Shown here: positions 37,590-44,703 of the stretch, in pieces
Layout: each line of letters opens with the position of its first letter
How positions within the stretch are numbered: the stretch's first letter is position 1
Source of the DNA: Chelonoidis abingdonii
Lineage: Eukaryota; Chordata; Testudines; Testudinidae
Length of the DNA: 64,000 bases
Assembly: GCF_003597395.2 (NCBI RefSeq)
Contig: NC_133770.1
Coordinates: forward strand, 81,718,564 to 81,782,563
Reading direction: 5' to 3'
Notes under the pieces: model-generated
Told to the model about the DNA's origin: nothing
The model's database searches: none
Seen by the model: the letters and a program-made list of their open reading frames with translations, nothing else
Program-made: the position numbers and the translations under genes

Positions 37590-38150
37590 CCCGCAAGAGA
37601 ACAAAATTCATCCCAATTACTGAAGTTGCAAGAAGGATTAACTTGGCCTGTTGACTTCCACAACACAGCACAAATGTACGTGAGAGCAGAATTTGGCTCA
37701 CTGTAGCTAACTTGGTGGATTTTAGGCAAAGAGCCAACAACATAATTTAAAAAGATGTTGATGAAATATTAAAGTGCCATTGCTCTTCATTACTAAAAAC
37801 AACAACATTCTGGTGCAAGTGATAAAGTAAATACTGGCAACTTTCAGTCCCTACTAAATTAAATATAATGGACCACACAGGAACACATTTGAAAGAAAGA
37901 ACATTTTCTCATTTCCTATAGCTTACTGTAGAGTAAGAGATAAAAAGAATCACTTTCTGCAAAGGAAAGTTGGCTCAGTGACTAAACCTCTTCATGGTAC
38001 TGAAGTATGAAGGTTAAATATACATCTATATAAATGTAAACATATATTATAGATTGAGATTCATTTCTCAGCTATTGCCAATCTATTTTAGGTACTGACC
38101 TGTTTGCTGACAGGGCTGGCAGGAAAGTACTGTAAACATCTTTTTCCAAA
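2082..38150 (-). CDS. ENTPD3: ENTPD3 gene, nine of ten expected coding exons (NTPDase3)
   Basis: NTPDase3 is a plasma-membrane ecto-enzyme that hydrolyses extracellular nucleoside tri- and diphosphates to monophosphates, so it shapes purinergic signalling (family knowledge). Joining the minus-strand exons listed separately gives 451 in-frame codons. These include a short cytoplasmic N-terminus, one membrane helix (about residues 24-43), and apyrase regions ACR1 (DAGSSRT, 62-68), ACR2 ([11 protein letters not shown]), ACR3 ([11 protein letters not shown], 177-187), ACR4 (DLGGASTQ, 219-226) and ACR5 ([14 protein letters not shown], from 369). Possible N-glycosylation sequons lie at residues 81, 149, 239, 342, 381 and 392. 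The start peptide MFTVL and the block QNETAANEV fit NTPDase3 rather than NTPDase1, 2 or 8. The reading frame is intact with GT-AG introns throughout. The C-terminal exon with the second membrane helix is missing and should lie left of base 1. The large intron between coding exons 2 and 3 contains an assembly gap and a suspect inverted block. Confidence 0.95.
4736..4815 (-). mobile_element. CR1 LINE 3' end fragment
   Basis: It contains GGTTGGAAGGGACCTCAGG and CCAACCCCCTGCTC, the reverse complement of the typical 3' tail of sauropsid CR1 LINEs. It is truncated to about 80 bp. Confidence 0.7.
4860..5165. mobile_element. MITE-like TIR element
   Basis: The left end reads GGCTACATCTACACTTAGAGC and the right end GCACGTGTAGATGCAGC. 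These are inverted, and they belong to the same terminal theme (TCTACACT) as other short elements in the window. The interior also folds (GAGCTGGG / CGAGCTGGGAATCAC region). Confidence 0.55.
5816..5926 (-). CDS. ENTPD3: ENTPD3 coding exon 8 (ACR5)
   Basis: The exon is 111 nt (37 codons, residues 369-405). It starts [16 protein letters not shown], the ACR5 region, and ends at CSQNWNQ. The acceptor is tttatag and the donor GTCAGT. It is separated from coding exon 7 by a very short intron of 109 bp. The exon is too short to stand out as an open frame and was placed by homology and splice phase. Confidence 0.94.
6036..6311 (-). CDS. ENTPD3: ENTPD3 coding exon 7 (cysteine-rich lobe)
   Basis: The exon is 276 nt (92 codons, residues 277-368), with acceptor ccctcag and donor GTAAGT. 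It holds the conserved cysteines in NPCYP, SLCTES, ALCREK, TACND and DCSFNG that form disulfides in the second half of the ectodomain. It ends at [11 protein letters not shown] just before ACR5. Asn342 (NFT) is a possible glycosylation site. Confidence 0.95.
6639..7042. mobile_element. hAT-type nonautonomous element, 404 bp
   Basis: It starts CAGTGGTTCTCAACC and ends GAGTGCCAGTG. Perfect 8-bp duplications TCCTAGGG flank it at 6,631-6,638 and 7,043-7,050. The terminal CAGTGGTTCTCAA and the 8-bp target duplication fit the hAT (Charlie-like) superfamily. It lies in the intron between coding exons 6 and 7. Confidence 0.85.
7312..7542 (-). CDS. ENTPD3: ENTPD3 coding exon 6 (ACR4)
   Basis: The exon is 231 nt (77 codons, residues 200-276, phase 0 at both ends). 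It contains ACR4 ([13 protein letters not shown]; Asp219) and the block [20 protein letters not shown], typical of NTPDase3. The acceptor is tttttag and the donor GTATAT. A NST sequon lies at Asn239. Confidence 0.96.
7797..8092. mobile_element. CpG-rich MITE with TIRs and an internal palindrome
   Basis: The left end AAGGCTGGTCTACACTACG is inverted at the right end (CGTAGTCTAGACGTGGCTT). Inside, a perfect 14-bp inverted repeat GGGATCGATATATC pairs 7,997-8,010 with 8,028-8,041. CpG density is far above the surrounding intron, which suggests a fairly young insertion or CpG retention. Confidence 0.75.
8105..8290 (+). mobile_element. MIR-type SINE, diverged
   Basis: The core CTTGGGCAAATCACTTAATC, then CATCTGTAAAATGGAGATAA, is the hallmark of MIR and related CORE-SINEs. 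No clear ends remain. Confidence 0.7.
8350..8770. repeat. AT-rich degenerate repeat
   Basis: Runs such as CATTTTCATCAAAATTGACA and TTTTCACAAAATTTAG recur in related form near 55,390-55,800 and 62,130-62,510. This suggests an old dispersed family built of TTTTCA/TGAAAA words. I cannot assign the family. Confidence 0.45.
9826..9995. mobile_element. TIR element, left part, split by a hAT insertion
   Basis: The stretch from GGCCTTGGCTATACATAATT up to TATACCACTATAATC appears to continue after the hAT element at about 10,773-10,830 (GGTGGTATAACTGCATCCAC). The two parts look like inverted halves of one MITE. Confidence 0.5.
9996..10764. mobile_element. hAT-type nonautonomous element, 769 bp, GC-rich interior
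   Basis: It starts AAGAGGTGGGCAAACTTTTTGG and ends CCATAGTTTGCCCACCCC. Perfect 8-bp duplications ATCTATAC lie at 9,988-9,995 and 10,765-10,772. The interior has a loose GGGGTGCAGG tandem motif. The open frames within it are not host genes. Confidence 0.88.
10840..11140 (+). mobile_element. Non-LTR retrotransposon 3' fragment (degenerate)
   Basis: Broken frames read [20 protein letters not shown] and, past a stop, [19 protein letters not shown]. This resembles the C-terminal region found after the reverse transcriptase of several non-LTR retrotransposons (GKRPRGRP...W.D.I..D pattern). It has frameshifts and stops, so it is dead. Confidence 0.5.
11426..11585 (-). CDS. ENTPD3: ENTPD3 coding exon 5 (ACR3, catalytic glutamate)
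   Basis: The exon is 160 nt and encodes the last base of Arg146 and residues 147-199. It contains the QNET glycosylation sequon (Asn149) and the ACR3 block [17 protein letters not shown], whose GQEEG motif carries the glutamate regarded as the catalytic base in NTPDases. The acceptor is cttag and the donor GTGTGT. This is one of the most strongly conserved stretches against mammalian NTPDase3. Confidence 0.96.
11816..12105. mobile_element. MITE-like TIR element, about 290 bp
   Basis: The left end GGGCATGTCTACACTGGAGC matches the inverted right end CCAGTGTAGACATATCC. GAGCTGGAA is also mirrored on both sides. It lies in the intron between coding exons 4 and 5. Confidence 0.7.
12838..12988 (-). 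CDS. ENTPD3: ENTPD3 coding exon 4 (ACR2)
   Basis: The exon is 151 nt and encodes the end of Gly96, residues 97-145 and two bases of Arg146. It begins [12 protein letters not shown] and ends with the ACR2 block [11 protein letters not shown]. The acceptor is ttttttag and the donor GTATGG. The AG|G split arginine matches the first base of the next exon. Confidence 0.95.
13488..13710 (+). mobile_element. MIR-type SINE, near full length
   Basis: The tRNA-like head GCAGCATGGTCCAGTGGAGA is followed by GACAGGTCATTTTCC, CTATCTGTAAAATGGAGAAT and a TTATTATCAGG tail. This order is that of a MIR (tRNA-derived CORE-SINE). It is diverged, so old. Confidence 0.8.
16890..17065 (+). mobile_element. CR1 LINE 3' end fragment
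   Basis: GGTGGATTCTCCATCATGGAC, then AATTATTTTGGGGAAG and GTCAGACTAGAGGATCATCA, matches the 3' UTR style of sauropsid CR1 LINEs. No open frame remains. Confidence 0.7.
17520..18831 (+). mobile_element. LTR-like retroelement unit (boundaries uncertain)
   Basis: This composite GC-moderate segment ends GGGGCAGAAGGGTTACA (18,831), an LTR-like CA end. A TTTATTAAAAGG motif, possibly a polyadenylation region, lies near 18,620. No gag, pol or env frame is visible, so at most it is a solo LTR or an LTR plus flank. The start is not resolved. Confidence 0.4.
19546..19663 (-). CDS. ENTPD3: ENTPD3 coding exon 3 (ACR1)
   Basis: The exon is 118 nt and encodes residues 57-95 plus the first base of Gly96. 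It starts [27 protein letters not shown] is apyrase conserved region 1, which contacts nucleotide phosphate in this fold. The acceptor follows a short C-rich tract (ccccccag) and the donor is GTGAGG. The sequence KENDTG gives a possible glycosylation site at Asn81. Confidence 0.95.
20755..21262. mobile_element. SINE-like repeat split by a TIR element
   Basis: The left part (GCCAGGTATTATTACTTTAC, CAGTCCCTGCCCAAAAGAGC) and the right part (AAGTGACTTGCCCAAGGTTA, GGCAGAGCTGGGCACTGAAC, TTAACCACCAGATCATTC) look like one MIR-like SINE read backwards. The middle 20,931-21,122 is the insertion listed next. Confidence 0.55.
20931..21122. mobile_element. Short TIR element (pogo/Tigger-like MITE)
   Basis: The left end CACCTCTACCTCAATATAACG is mirrored by the right end TATCTAGGTAGAGATA, with internal TATAACGCAG / CTATAATGCGG words. 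The short TIRs and the word CGATATAACG-like core fit a Tc1/mariner-pogo type MITE. Superfamily assignment is tentative. Confidence 0.55.
21283..21497 (+). mobile_element. CR1 LINE 3' end fragment
   Basis: CCACTGTCAGAAGACAGGAT, TGGGCTAGATGGACC, then GGTCTGACCCAGTATAGC is the diagnostic CR1-like 3' tail. The same tail ends the LINE at 48,016. Confidence 0.8.
21835..23110 (-). mobile_element. CR1 LINE, 5'-truncated, with reverse transcriptase remains
   Basis: On the minus strand, broken frames give [12 protein letters not shown], then [17 protein letters not shown] (the catalytic DD box of reverse transcriptase), then [20 protein letters not shown] and [20 protein letters not shown]. The order is that of the CR1 ORF2 C-terminal half followed by the 3' UTR (TGGAAGGGACCTTGAGAAG at 21,862). 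Many stops are present, so the copy is inactive. Confidence 0.85.
23455..23733. mobile_element. MITE-like TIR element, about 280 bp
   Basis: TTAGGCTATGGCTACACTAC at the left is inverted as GTAGTGTAGATAAAGCC at the right. The interior includes GTCAGTCAGGGAGGTG, also seen in altered form in the element at 56,547. Confidence 0.7.
23871..24065 (+). mobile_element. 5' end of a 2-kb TIR element, cut by the assembly gap
   Basis: It begins GGCCTGGTCTACACTACATG and closely follows the 5' end of the complete copy at 53,051 (CCGTCCACACAACGAGGCCC, ATCGATATAAAGGGCTC). It stops after about 195 bp at the N run. The base triplet before it is TTA, as is the triplet after the orphan 3' end at 31,566. Confidence 0.85.
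24066..24090. other. Assembly gap, 25 N
   Basis: Twenty-five ambiguous bases interrupt a transposable element. The gap also marks the outer edge of the left arm of the large inverted duplication. Confidence 1.
24091..29560 (-). repeat. Left arm of the large inverted duplication
   Basis: Read as reverse complement, this matches 31,290-36,808 all along. One example is GCAGCGCTCCGTCCAGCATGG near 24,133 against the complementary GGACGGAGCGCTGC near 36,752. By eye the differences are mostly single-base insertions and deletions, often in homopolymers. It carries a broken copy of ENTPD3 coding exon 2. It is probably an assembly artefact (see findings). Confidence 0.9.
26848..26966 (+). pseudogene. 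Inverted, frameshifted copy of ENTPD3 coding exon 2
   Basis: TTTAG|GTTTCAAGGTGCTC at the start and GGACTGAG|GTAG at the end copy the real exon at 33,950-34,077 on the opposite strand. The copy is 119 nt against 128, and several one-base deletions destroy the membrane-helix frame. It lies antisense to ENTPD3, so it cannot contribute to the transcript. Confidence 0.9.
29312..31566. mobile_element. Rearranged 2-kb TIR element at the centre of the inverted duplication
   Basis: The left end GTATACACTACGGGATTATCC and right end GGAATAATCCCGTAGTGTAG are both the 3' end of the element seen complete at 53,051-55,138. Bases 29,312 to about 31,160 read as that element in reverse. At about 31,160 it switches to a forward 3' part. 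A segment of about 125 bp (CAGTAGACATAGG to GATGAGCTATACC) occurs in the same direction at about 30,580 and 31,166. Confidence 0.75.
31290..36808 (+). repeat. Right arm of the large inverted duplication
   Basis: This is the counterpart of 24,091-29,560 and contains the intact ENTPD3 coding exon 2 with normal splice sites, so it is the arm that belongs to the gene. It also includes a MIR-type SINE near 33,690-33,890 (CTTGAGCAATTCACATTCTC, CATCTCTAAAACAGAG). Outside 36,808 the similarity stops. Confidence 0.9.
33950..34077 (-). CDS. ENTPD3: ENTPD3 coding exon 2 (N-terminal membrane helix)
   Basis: The exon is 128 nt, flanked by acceptor tttag and donor GTAAGT. It encodes the end of Gly14 and residues 15-56. 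The membrane anchor runs from about residue 24 to 43 ([18 protein letters not shown]), followed by the juxtamembrane stretch [13 protein letters not shown]. It lies in the right arm of the large inverted duplication. The matching place in the left arm (26,848-26,966) is frameshifted, so this is the functional copy. Confidence 0.95.
36809..38099. other. ENTPD3 intron between coding exons 1 and 2, upstream part
   Basis: It contains a (CA)n run at 37,557-37,588 and otherwise nothing I recognise. Confidence 0.6.
38100..38150 (-). CDS. ENTPD3: ENTPD3 coding exon 1 (start codon exon, 51 nt)
   Basis: The exon has an acceptor cag at its high end, 11 nt of 5'UTR, ATG at 38,139-38,137, then thirteen codons [13 protein letters not shown] plus one base before the donor GTCAGT. 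The split glycine codon (G|GT) joins the next exon in frame. The peptide closely matches the known NTPDase3 N-terminus, a short cytoplasmic tail with cysteines. The coding part is only 40 nt, so ordinary ORF finding misses it. The exon was found by looking for the expected N-terminus, and its splice phase agrees with the next exon, which supports it. Confidence 0.9.
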
Positions 38151-38911
38151 CTGCATAATGGGAGAAATATACATATTTTTATCATTTAAAAAAATAAGAA
38201 CATGTGATCTCAAGATTAAAGTTTAGCCCCAAGATGCAGGGATGGGCCGACCAATAACATTAGGATACAGAATTTTAGAATGCCTTAGCTTTTGTTTGCA
38301 GAACCTTGTATAGGTCTGTATTCCATTTAGGGTAGGACAGCAGGTAAAAAGAAAAGAGTTTCCCAGGCGGGAAAAATCCACAGGCCATATATTTGTGGCT
38401 GAATCTCTAGACCTTCTCCAGGTTCACTCATCTCTAAATACAGCATTACTGGCTAGAACCTTATTAGGAAAGGTTCAAGTGTACAAGTCATGTAAAACAA
38501 ACAGTTAGTGCGCAAGTGTCATTCTACAGAAAATGAGGAAGCTAAAAAAAAATTAAAAACCCTAGCACATAAGCATCTCTTTCTCCCCAAACATACAGGC
38601 TTTTGATCTGTCAGCTTATCACCAGCTGTGGTCACTGAACACAATAAGCAGCTCTGATAACATGCACCTATGTTTGTAATGACACTCACAGCATCACTAG
38701 CCAAGATCATAAATGGAGCTTTTCTTTAATAGCCTACCTACCAGAACCTTTCCGAGGTGGTTTCCCACTCCTTGGCCCACCCCTTGCTCTGCCCTAACCG
38801 GTGTTCTCCCATGCCTATGCACACTGCACCTTATAAACACACCCTGTCTAATGTTCCAAAAATTCTGTTCCTTCCAACTACAATGTGGGAGCCAACATAC
38901 ACTGCCTGCAA

Positions 38912-38996
38912 CACACACACACCCCCGTCCCCTGGAGCGCTCTCTCTCTCACACACACATACACACACATCCCTGTCCCCTGGAGTGCACTCGCTC

Positions 38997-39034
<38 letters not shown>

Positions 39035-39047
39035 GTCCCCTGGAGCG

Positions 39048-39080
<33 letters not shown>

Positions 39081-39295
39081 CCCTGTCCCCCTCTCTCTCG
39101 CTCTCACACACATACACACACACCCCTGTCCCCTGGAGCGCTCTCGCTCTCTCTCTCTCACACACACACGCACCTGTCCCCTGGAGCGCTCTCTCTCTCC
39201 CTCACACACACACACACACACCCCTGTCCCCTGGAGCACGCTCGCTCGCTCGCTCTCTCTCTCACACACACACACCTGTCCCCTGGAGCGCTCTT

Positions 39296-39333
<38 letters not shown>

Positions 39334-39358
39334 CTGTCCCCTGGCGCGCACTCTCTCG

Positions 39359-39389
<31 letters not shown>

Positions 39390-39410
39390 GCACCTGTCCC
39401 GTGAGAACAC
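38912..39410. repeat. CT/CA minisatellite, about ten units of 40-60 bp
   Basis: A core CCTGTCCCCTGGAGCGC recurs about ten times. Each copy is followed by a (CT)n run and then a (CA)n run of variable length. Long open frames through it on both strands are repeat artefacts (Ser/Leu/Thr/His or Val/Cys/Arg/Glu low complexity). It lies directly beside the CpG island, on the ENTPD3 transcript side. Confidence 0.9.
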
Positions 39411-39439
39411 GGCCACCCCACATCTCCCACCGCCCCTTA

Positions 39440-40110
39440 CCGTTCCCTGCAGCTGCTGGGTGGCAGCGTGGCCGGGCAGGCAGGCTCCCGGGGCACAGCT
39501 CAGGCTCCCTGGTGGCTTTGCCGGCAGGGGCTGGAACCTGGGAAACACCTCGCCCCGCTCGGGGCCCGGGCGGGCCAAGACTGGGAACCGGGCAAGGGGA
39601 GCGCACTGCCCGCGCGCGGCGCAGAAGAACCCAGTGGGGAGGCGGCAGGCGGCGCTATAAAGCCAGGGGCGCCGGCTGGCCCCTCCCCTGCGGGGCTGCC
39701 ACAGCCGGGAGCCTCGGGGTGGCTCGCACTGGGCCCTCCCTTGAGCAAGACAGAGCAGGGAGGGGGACCACCGATCAGCCGCGGATCGGCTCACCTGAGC
39801 CCTGCCCCTTGCAGGCGGCGCAGCCAGCACCACGCCTCGGGCCTGGCGGGTGGTCCCCGGGGGCTGGCTGCTTTCCCGCCGCGCTCTCTCCCTTTTGTGT
39901 TGCTCACACACTGCAGCGGGGTTAACTGAGGCTTCGTGCAGAGACGCGGCACCCTCCCGGCAGGGGAACCCTCTCCCGCCCTCTGCGGGCTCCCACCCAC
40001 TCCGCCGCCTTGTAATTTCGGGACTGCGACCGCGGTGGGGCTGTGCCCTACACACCCAGGCTGAGCCAAGAGCTGGCTCCGAATTCCGCCAGTGCCCAGT
40101 TCCCTAGGAA
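39440..40110 (-). promoter_or_regulatory. CpG island, likely ENTPD3 promoter and noncoding first exon
   Basis: This is the only long GC- and CpG-rich stretch in the window. It sits 1.3-2 kb upstream of the ENTPD3 start exon, where a promoter is expected. On the minus strand a strong donor CAG|GTGAGC at 39,795/39,794 could end a noncoding first exon. On the plus strand GCTATAAAG (TATAAAG at 39,656-39,662) looks like a TATA box pointing away from ENTPD3, so divergent transcription is possible. The promoter role is inferred from position and composition. Confidence 0.6.
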
Positions 40111-41574
40111 CAAGGAACCCGCTTCAGCCTCATGAGCAGCCAGCTGTCATCCCCAAACCTCCTCCCCTGGCCCGCCCCCTCCAAAGCCCAGCCACAGGGT
40201 GAATGAGCGGGTGCCTCCCACACCCCTGGATGTTATTACTAGTTACTAAAACTGGTTTGATGCTGGTCCTGTTGTGCCAGTTCAGCAACACCAAGAGCAC
40301 TCCATGCCCATCAGTGGCTCTTCGAGTCCTGTATCCAGCCTGCAGCCCTGGCTCAAATAGGATGTGTCTGAGGAAGGCAAAAGAAGAAAACAACACCTAC
40401 TGCACCTAGCCACTTGTACAATGGTAGGGAGGGGAGAGTATTACTCCTTTCCCAGGGCTCCAGAGATCAGCTGATGCCGAGAAGCATACGATTTATGGTC
40501 ACATGTATTATTATGCTAACATTATGCTGGGAGCATAACTGGTGTTGATCATAAAATCATCCAGCCACTTTTACAATCCATTTCCAGAAAGTAGGTCCTA
40601 ATTCAAGCCACAAGATTCTTCGCTCCTTCCCAAACCTGGTCAGACCCCTCCAGCATCATGCACAGCTTTCTCACAAATCCTTCCGTTACCCACCCTCAGC
40701 TCCTCTCCCCATTTTGGCTTTCCAGCTTCCTGAACCTACCCATTTGGCAGGAGTACTGGTACAATTTTTATAGTGGATGTGCTGAAAGCCATTGTACCAA
40801 ACGGTATATAAAGGAAACCACTTCAAGTCAGAGTGTGTTGCAGCACCGTAGTTCCAGCACCTGTGGCCTTCCGCTCCTCTTCAGTTCCCTCTCTCAGCCA
40901 TGCTATACCTGATTGATTTTCCCTCCACCTGACCACCCCAGCCCTCGCTCAGCTCTACCTAGGGTGTGTAGCTTGACCTGACGTTTTCCATCGATTCTGT
41001 CCTTCACCCAACCTTCCCCTTGCCACCTGACTACTCTTCCCACTGTAACCAGCCCTCCCCTTACTCCTATCCACTCCCCTATATCCCTTTTTCTAGTTGG
41101 CACCCCTTTCTCCTATTCCAATTGTCCTCTGTTTAATGCACATAACCAGGTTGGCTTCATCTGTTTGCTCTTGTGCAGTGGAATCTTACCCATACACTTA
41201 TTTAAAAGCTACAAATTTACGTGTTTGATGACAACCTAAGGAAAAGTGTACATGCCTGGGTTGTAGCTGTTACCTCATGTAAATATTTTCAATCAAAAAA
41301 CAATGCATCGCCTTTGCAGTTTCACAGGCATGTGCCACAGACTACGCTTATGAAAACTACAGAAGCAAAGTAATTACTGTGTGCAAATTACTATAACGTG
41401 ATTATTGCTTCACAGGTACACCGGGTCATTGTATTACATGCCCCTCCATAGTACAGGATCATCATTAAGGCTACAATTATGTCATGGATTGTCACAGAAG
41501 TCACTGAATCCGTGACTTCCAGAGACCTCCATGACATTTCCTGCCCTGAGGCTGGAGCTGTCAGCAGATGGTAC
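40111..41574. other. Intergenic, no gene seen
   Basis: The sequence is unique-looking up to about 41,460. A small repeat remnant follows (TTAAGGCTACAATTATGTCATGG, GTGACTTCCAGAGACC), reminiscent of a TIR element end. No exon is recognised. Confidence 0.5.
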
Positions 41575-42665
41575 AGAACGGCTGGTAACCGTCTTCCTCA
41601 TAGCAACTGGGGGCTGAGCTTCAATCAGCCCCCTCCCTTTGCTGTGTAAAGAAAAGATTCTGTACTGCCTGGACTGTCATAGCAGCAGCATGCTGTGCTC
41701 CTCTCCCCCACACCGCTTAATGTCCTGCCTGGACTATCATCGCGCCGGGAGGCTGCCTCCCCCTCATTTTATGTCACTAATCAGTGTTTCTTATTCCTGC
41801 ATTCTTTATTACTTCATGACACAAATGGGCAGGACACTGCCACGGTAGCCCAGGAAGGTTGGGGGAGAAGGGAAGCAACGGGTGGGGTTGTTGCAGGGGC
41901 ACCCCCTGTGAATACTGACACGGAGCAGCTGTGCTCTGATACACTGGTCCTCTAATACACTTGCCCCTTATTCTAGGCAGGACTGACTCTATTTTTAGAA
42001 ACCATAAGGGAGGGATTGACTCAGTCCCAAGTGAGTCAATCCCAATTTTGCTTTTGCGTTGCGCCCCCGGCCGATTTCAGCCAGGGGCACTCATGATAGC
42101 AGCGGACAGTACAGAGGGGGAGAGATAACCGTCATCTCATTGCCAGTTTTCTCCGGCAGTAGACGGTACAGAACGACCGGTAACCATCTCTGCTATCATT
42201 GCAAAAGCAAGTGAATGCTGCTGTGTAGCGCTGGAGTATCGCCTCTCTCTCCGCGGCATCCAGTACACATACGGTGCAGGAAAAAAAAAAAGCTGAACGG
42301 GCTCCATGGTTGCCGTGCTATGGCATCTGCCAGGGCAATCCAGGGAAAAACGGCGCGAAAGGATTGTCAGCTGATGTTTTCCCGGAGGAAGGAATGACTG
42401 ACGACATTTACCCAGAACCACCCGCGACAATAATGATTCAACCCAGAATTCCAAGGGGCGGGGGAGACTGCGGGAACTATGAGATAGCTACGGAAGAGCT
42501 ACCCACAATGCAACGCTTCAGAAATCAACGTTAGCCTCGGACCATGGACGCACAACGCCGAATTACTGTGCCTAGTGTGGCCGCATGAAATCTAATTTAT
42601 AATATCAGTTTTATAAAACCGATTTTAGCTAATTCGATATTATCCCGTAGTGTAGACGTGGCCTG
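41575..42665 (+). mobile_element. 2-kb TIR element, 5'-truncated copy
   Basis: CAGAACGGCTGGTAACCGTC, GACGACATTTACCCAGAACC and the end ATCCCGTAGTGTAGACGTGGC match the 3' half of the complete element at 53,051-55,138. The 5' half is missing. No transposase frame is visible. Confidence 0.75.
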
Positions 42666-42994
42666 AGTAAGCAGCTAAAGCATGGACCCTCAGACATTCA
42701 TAGAGCTCTACTGTCTTGTCTGGACTTTCTCTGCCCTATGCTGTTTGGCTGTCTGCTCCCGTCCTCTTCCACCATTGCTCTTACAGTCTCTTCCCCTCTT
42801 CCCATCTTCCCTCCCTGCCCAGTCCTCTCACCTCCCTTTCCTTCAGTGTCCCCTCTCCCTTCTCATTTCTTTCCCCTTAGATTATCCCCTCCTAATGACA
42901 CACACCCCATAAATAAAATCATAGCACTGACATGCCACATGCTGCCATCACATTGTTCCCTCTGCTGGTGTGTTCTATCTCTTCTACCCTGTAC

Positions 42995-43140
42995 CTGTCT
43001 TGTCTATTTAGACTGTAACCTCTTTGGGGCAGGGACTTTCTACTACTGTGTTTGTACAGAGCCCAGCACAATAGGGCTCCACTCTTGGTGGGTCCTTAGG
43101 CACGACTGTAATAAACAAGCTTAACAATAATAAGGAGCAT
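42995..43140 (+). repeat. Dispersed repeat, SINE-like tail
   Basis: CTTTGGGGCAGGGACTTTC, TGTTTGTACAGAGCCCAGCAC and AATAATAAGG form a unit repeated at 63,890-64,000. It is seen reversed near 20,760-20,935. Confidence 0.6.
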
Positions 43141-44703
43141 CTATACCTTGCATGATAGTCAGCAGCTCAGGAAGAACTTGTGAAATAGTTTAGGCATTGT
43201 TAAATATTCTTTCTTAAGTTGTGTAAGCAGGTGGGAATTTTATAAAATTCTTTCTTAAGTTGTGTAAGCAGGGAAGGGAAGTTAATGTGAATATGTGTAA
43301 TTTTTGGAATAGGGTAAATCAAGGAGCAGAAGTCTTGGGAAGAAAGTCTTCAGGAAAAATGGTGCAAACACTGAATTTGAACCAAAGAGCACCACGCGCT
43401 CAGTGATGAGTCTCAATGAAATTAGCATGAATAGCTGGGAAGGCAGCAAAAAAATAGCCGGAATTTAGCCTACTATCCTATGATCCCTTGACAAGGGGCG
43501 GGGCAAACTCAGGGAGAATAGGGGCTTAAAAAGCCAGCACCTAAATGACCAGAGGAACTAGTGAACAGGGGAGTTATGTGAGTATGTTTAAACAGGGAAC
43601 ATGAGAAGCAGATACACCTAACAAAAGTACTCTAAACTTGGGCAATACCCCCTCCACCCCTGCCAAAAAAAGCCCCAAAAAACAAAAACAAAGACCAAAC
43701 AAACAAAAAGACCCCACAGGCGTAAAAAGAGAATGCAGGCAGAAGTCCAGTAGCAGAGTGGGGGCTATCCAGTTTATTGCACTGAATGCAGCTTGCATGA
43801 TTACCTGCCTTGTGGGGACATGGCGTATGTGTGCATTTGGTATGAACAACTCATGGCCCTCAAGACCAGTACTAGCTCTTGAGACCAGAGTAGCTAATCT
43901 GGAGGAGCTAACAGAGGCAGAGAAGTACATCAAAGAGACTTTCAGGGACACAGGGACTATCAGGAACACAGCAGAGCAGTCCTACCCACAGTCTGACAGC
44001 TTCCGTACTATTGAGGAGGATGAAAGTCTTGGGGAAGTAGAACATCAAGCTGAAGCAGAGGGAAATGATCCCATAGTTGGGAGACTCCTTGCAGATGATG
44101 TCATGGTGTCCTTTCAGACCAAGGATACCCCTCTGGGGGAGGGAACCCAGTTATTAGGAAGAGACGGATAATAGTAATGGGGGATTTGATTTTTAGAAAT
44201 ATAGACATGGTGAATTGCCTGCTTGGTGCGAAGGTTGTGGACCTTTCAAGACATCTAGACAGGCTTATGTGCTTTGCTGGGAAGGAGCCCATGTAGGTAA
44301 CAAAGACATAGAGAAAGGCAAGAGAGAGGTCCTGGAGACCAAATTTAGGCTGCTAGGTAAGAGATTAAAGTCCAGGACCCACATGGTAGGTAGTATTCTC
44401 TGAAATGCTTCCAGTTCTTCACATAGAGTCAGTTAGACAGGGTCTCAATGCATGGATGAGATGATGGTATTGGAAGCAGGGATTTAGGTTTACTAGGAAC
44501 TGGGGAACCTTTTGGGAAAGGAGGAACCTCTACAGGAAGGATGGTCTCCACCTAAATCAAAACAGAACCAGACATAAAATTAAAAAGGTCATAGAGGAGT
44601 TTTTAAATGAAGGGCTGTGAGAAAGCTGACAGATGCAGAGAAGCACATGGTTCAGACAGACACATGCCTTAAGGGAGGATTTATTAAAGCGGATACTCTA
44701 TAT

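Noticed and set aside
38697..38918. Minus-strand open frame followed by GTAGGTAGG as a possible alternative ENTPD3 start exon
   Set aside because: The peptide does not resemble NTPDase N-termini, and the exon at 38,100-38,150 fits far better in sequence and phase.
38713..39925. Long open frames of 315 and 346 aa through the CT/CA repeat and CpG island on the plus strand
   Set aside because: The protein is low-complexity Ser/Leu/Thr/His dictated by (CT)n and (CA)n in several frames at once. This is a stop-poor repeat, not a gene.
39318..40055. 245-aa open frame on the minus strand in the CpG island
   Set aside because: GC-rich DNA has few stops. The composition is Arg/Pro/Ala-rich without a recognisable domain, it begins in a promoter-like region and ends inside the minisatellite.
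43638..44171. 177-aa open frame as a possible host gene
   Set aside because: Its position before endonuclease and reverse transcriptase remains, and its ORF1-like coiled stretch, place it in the LINE.
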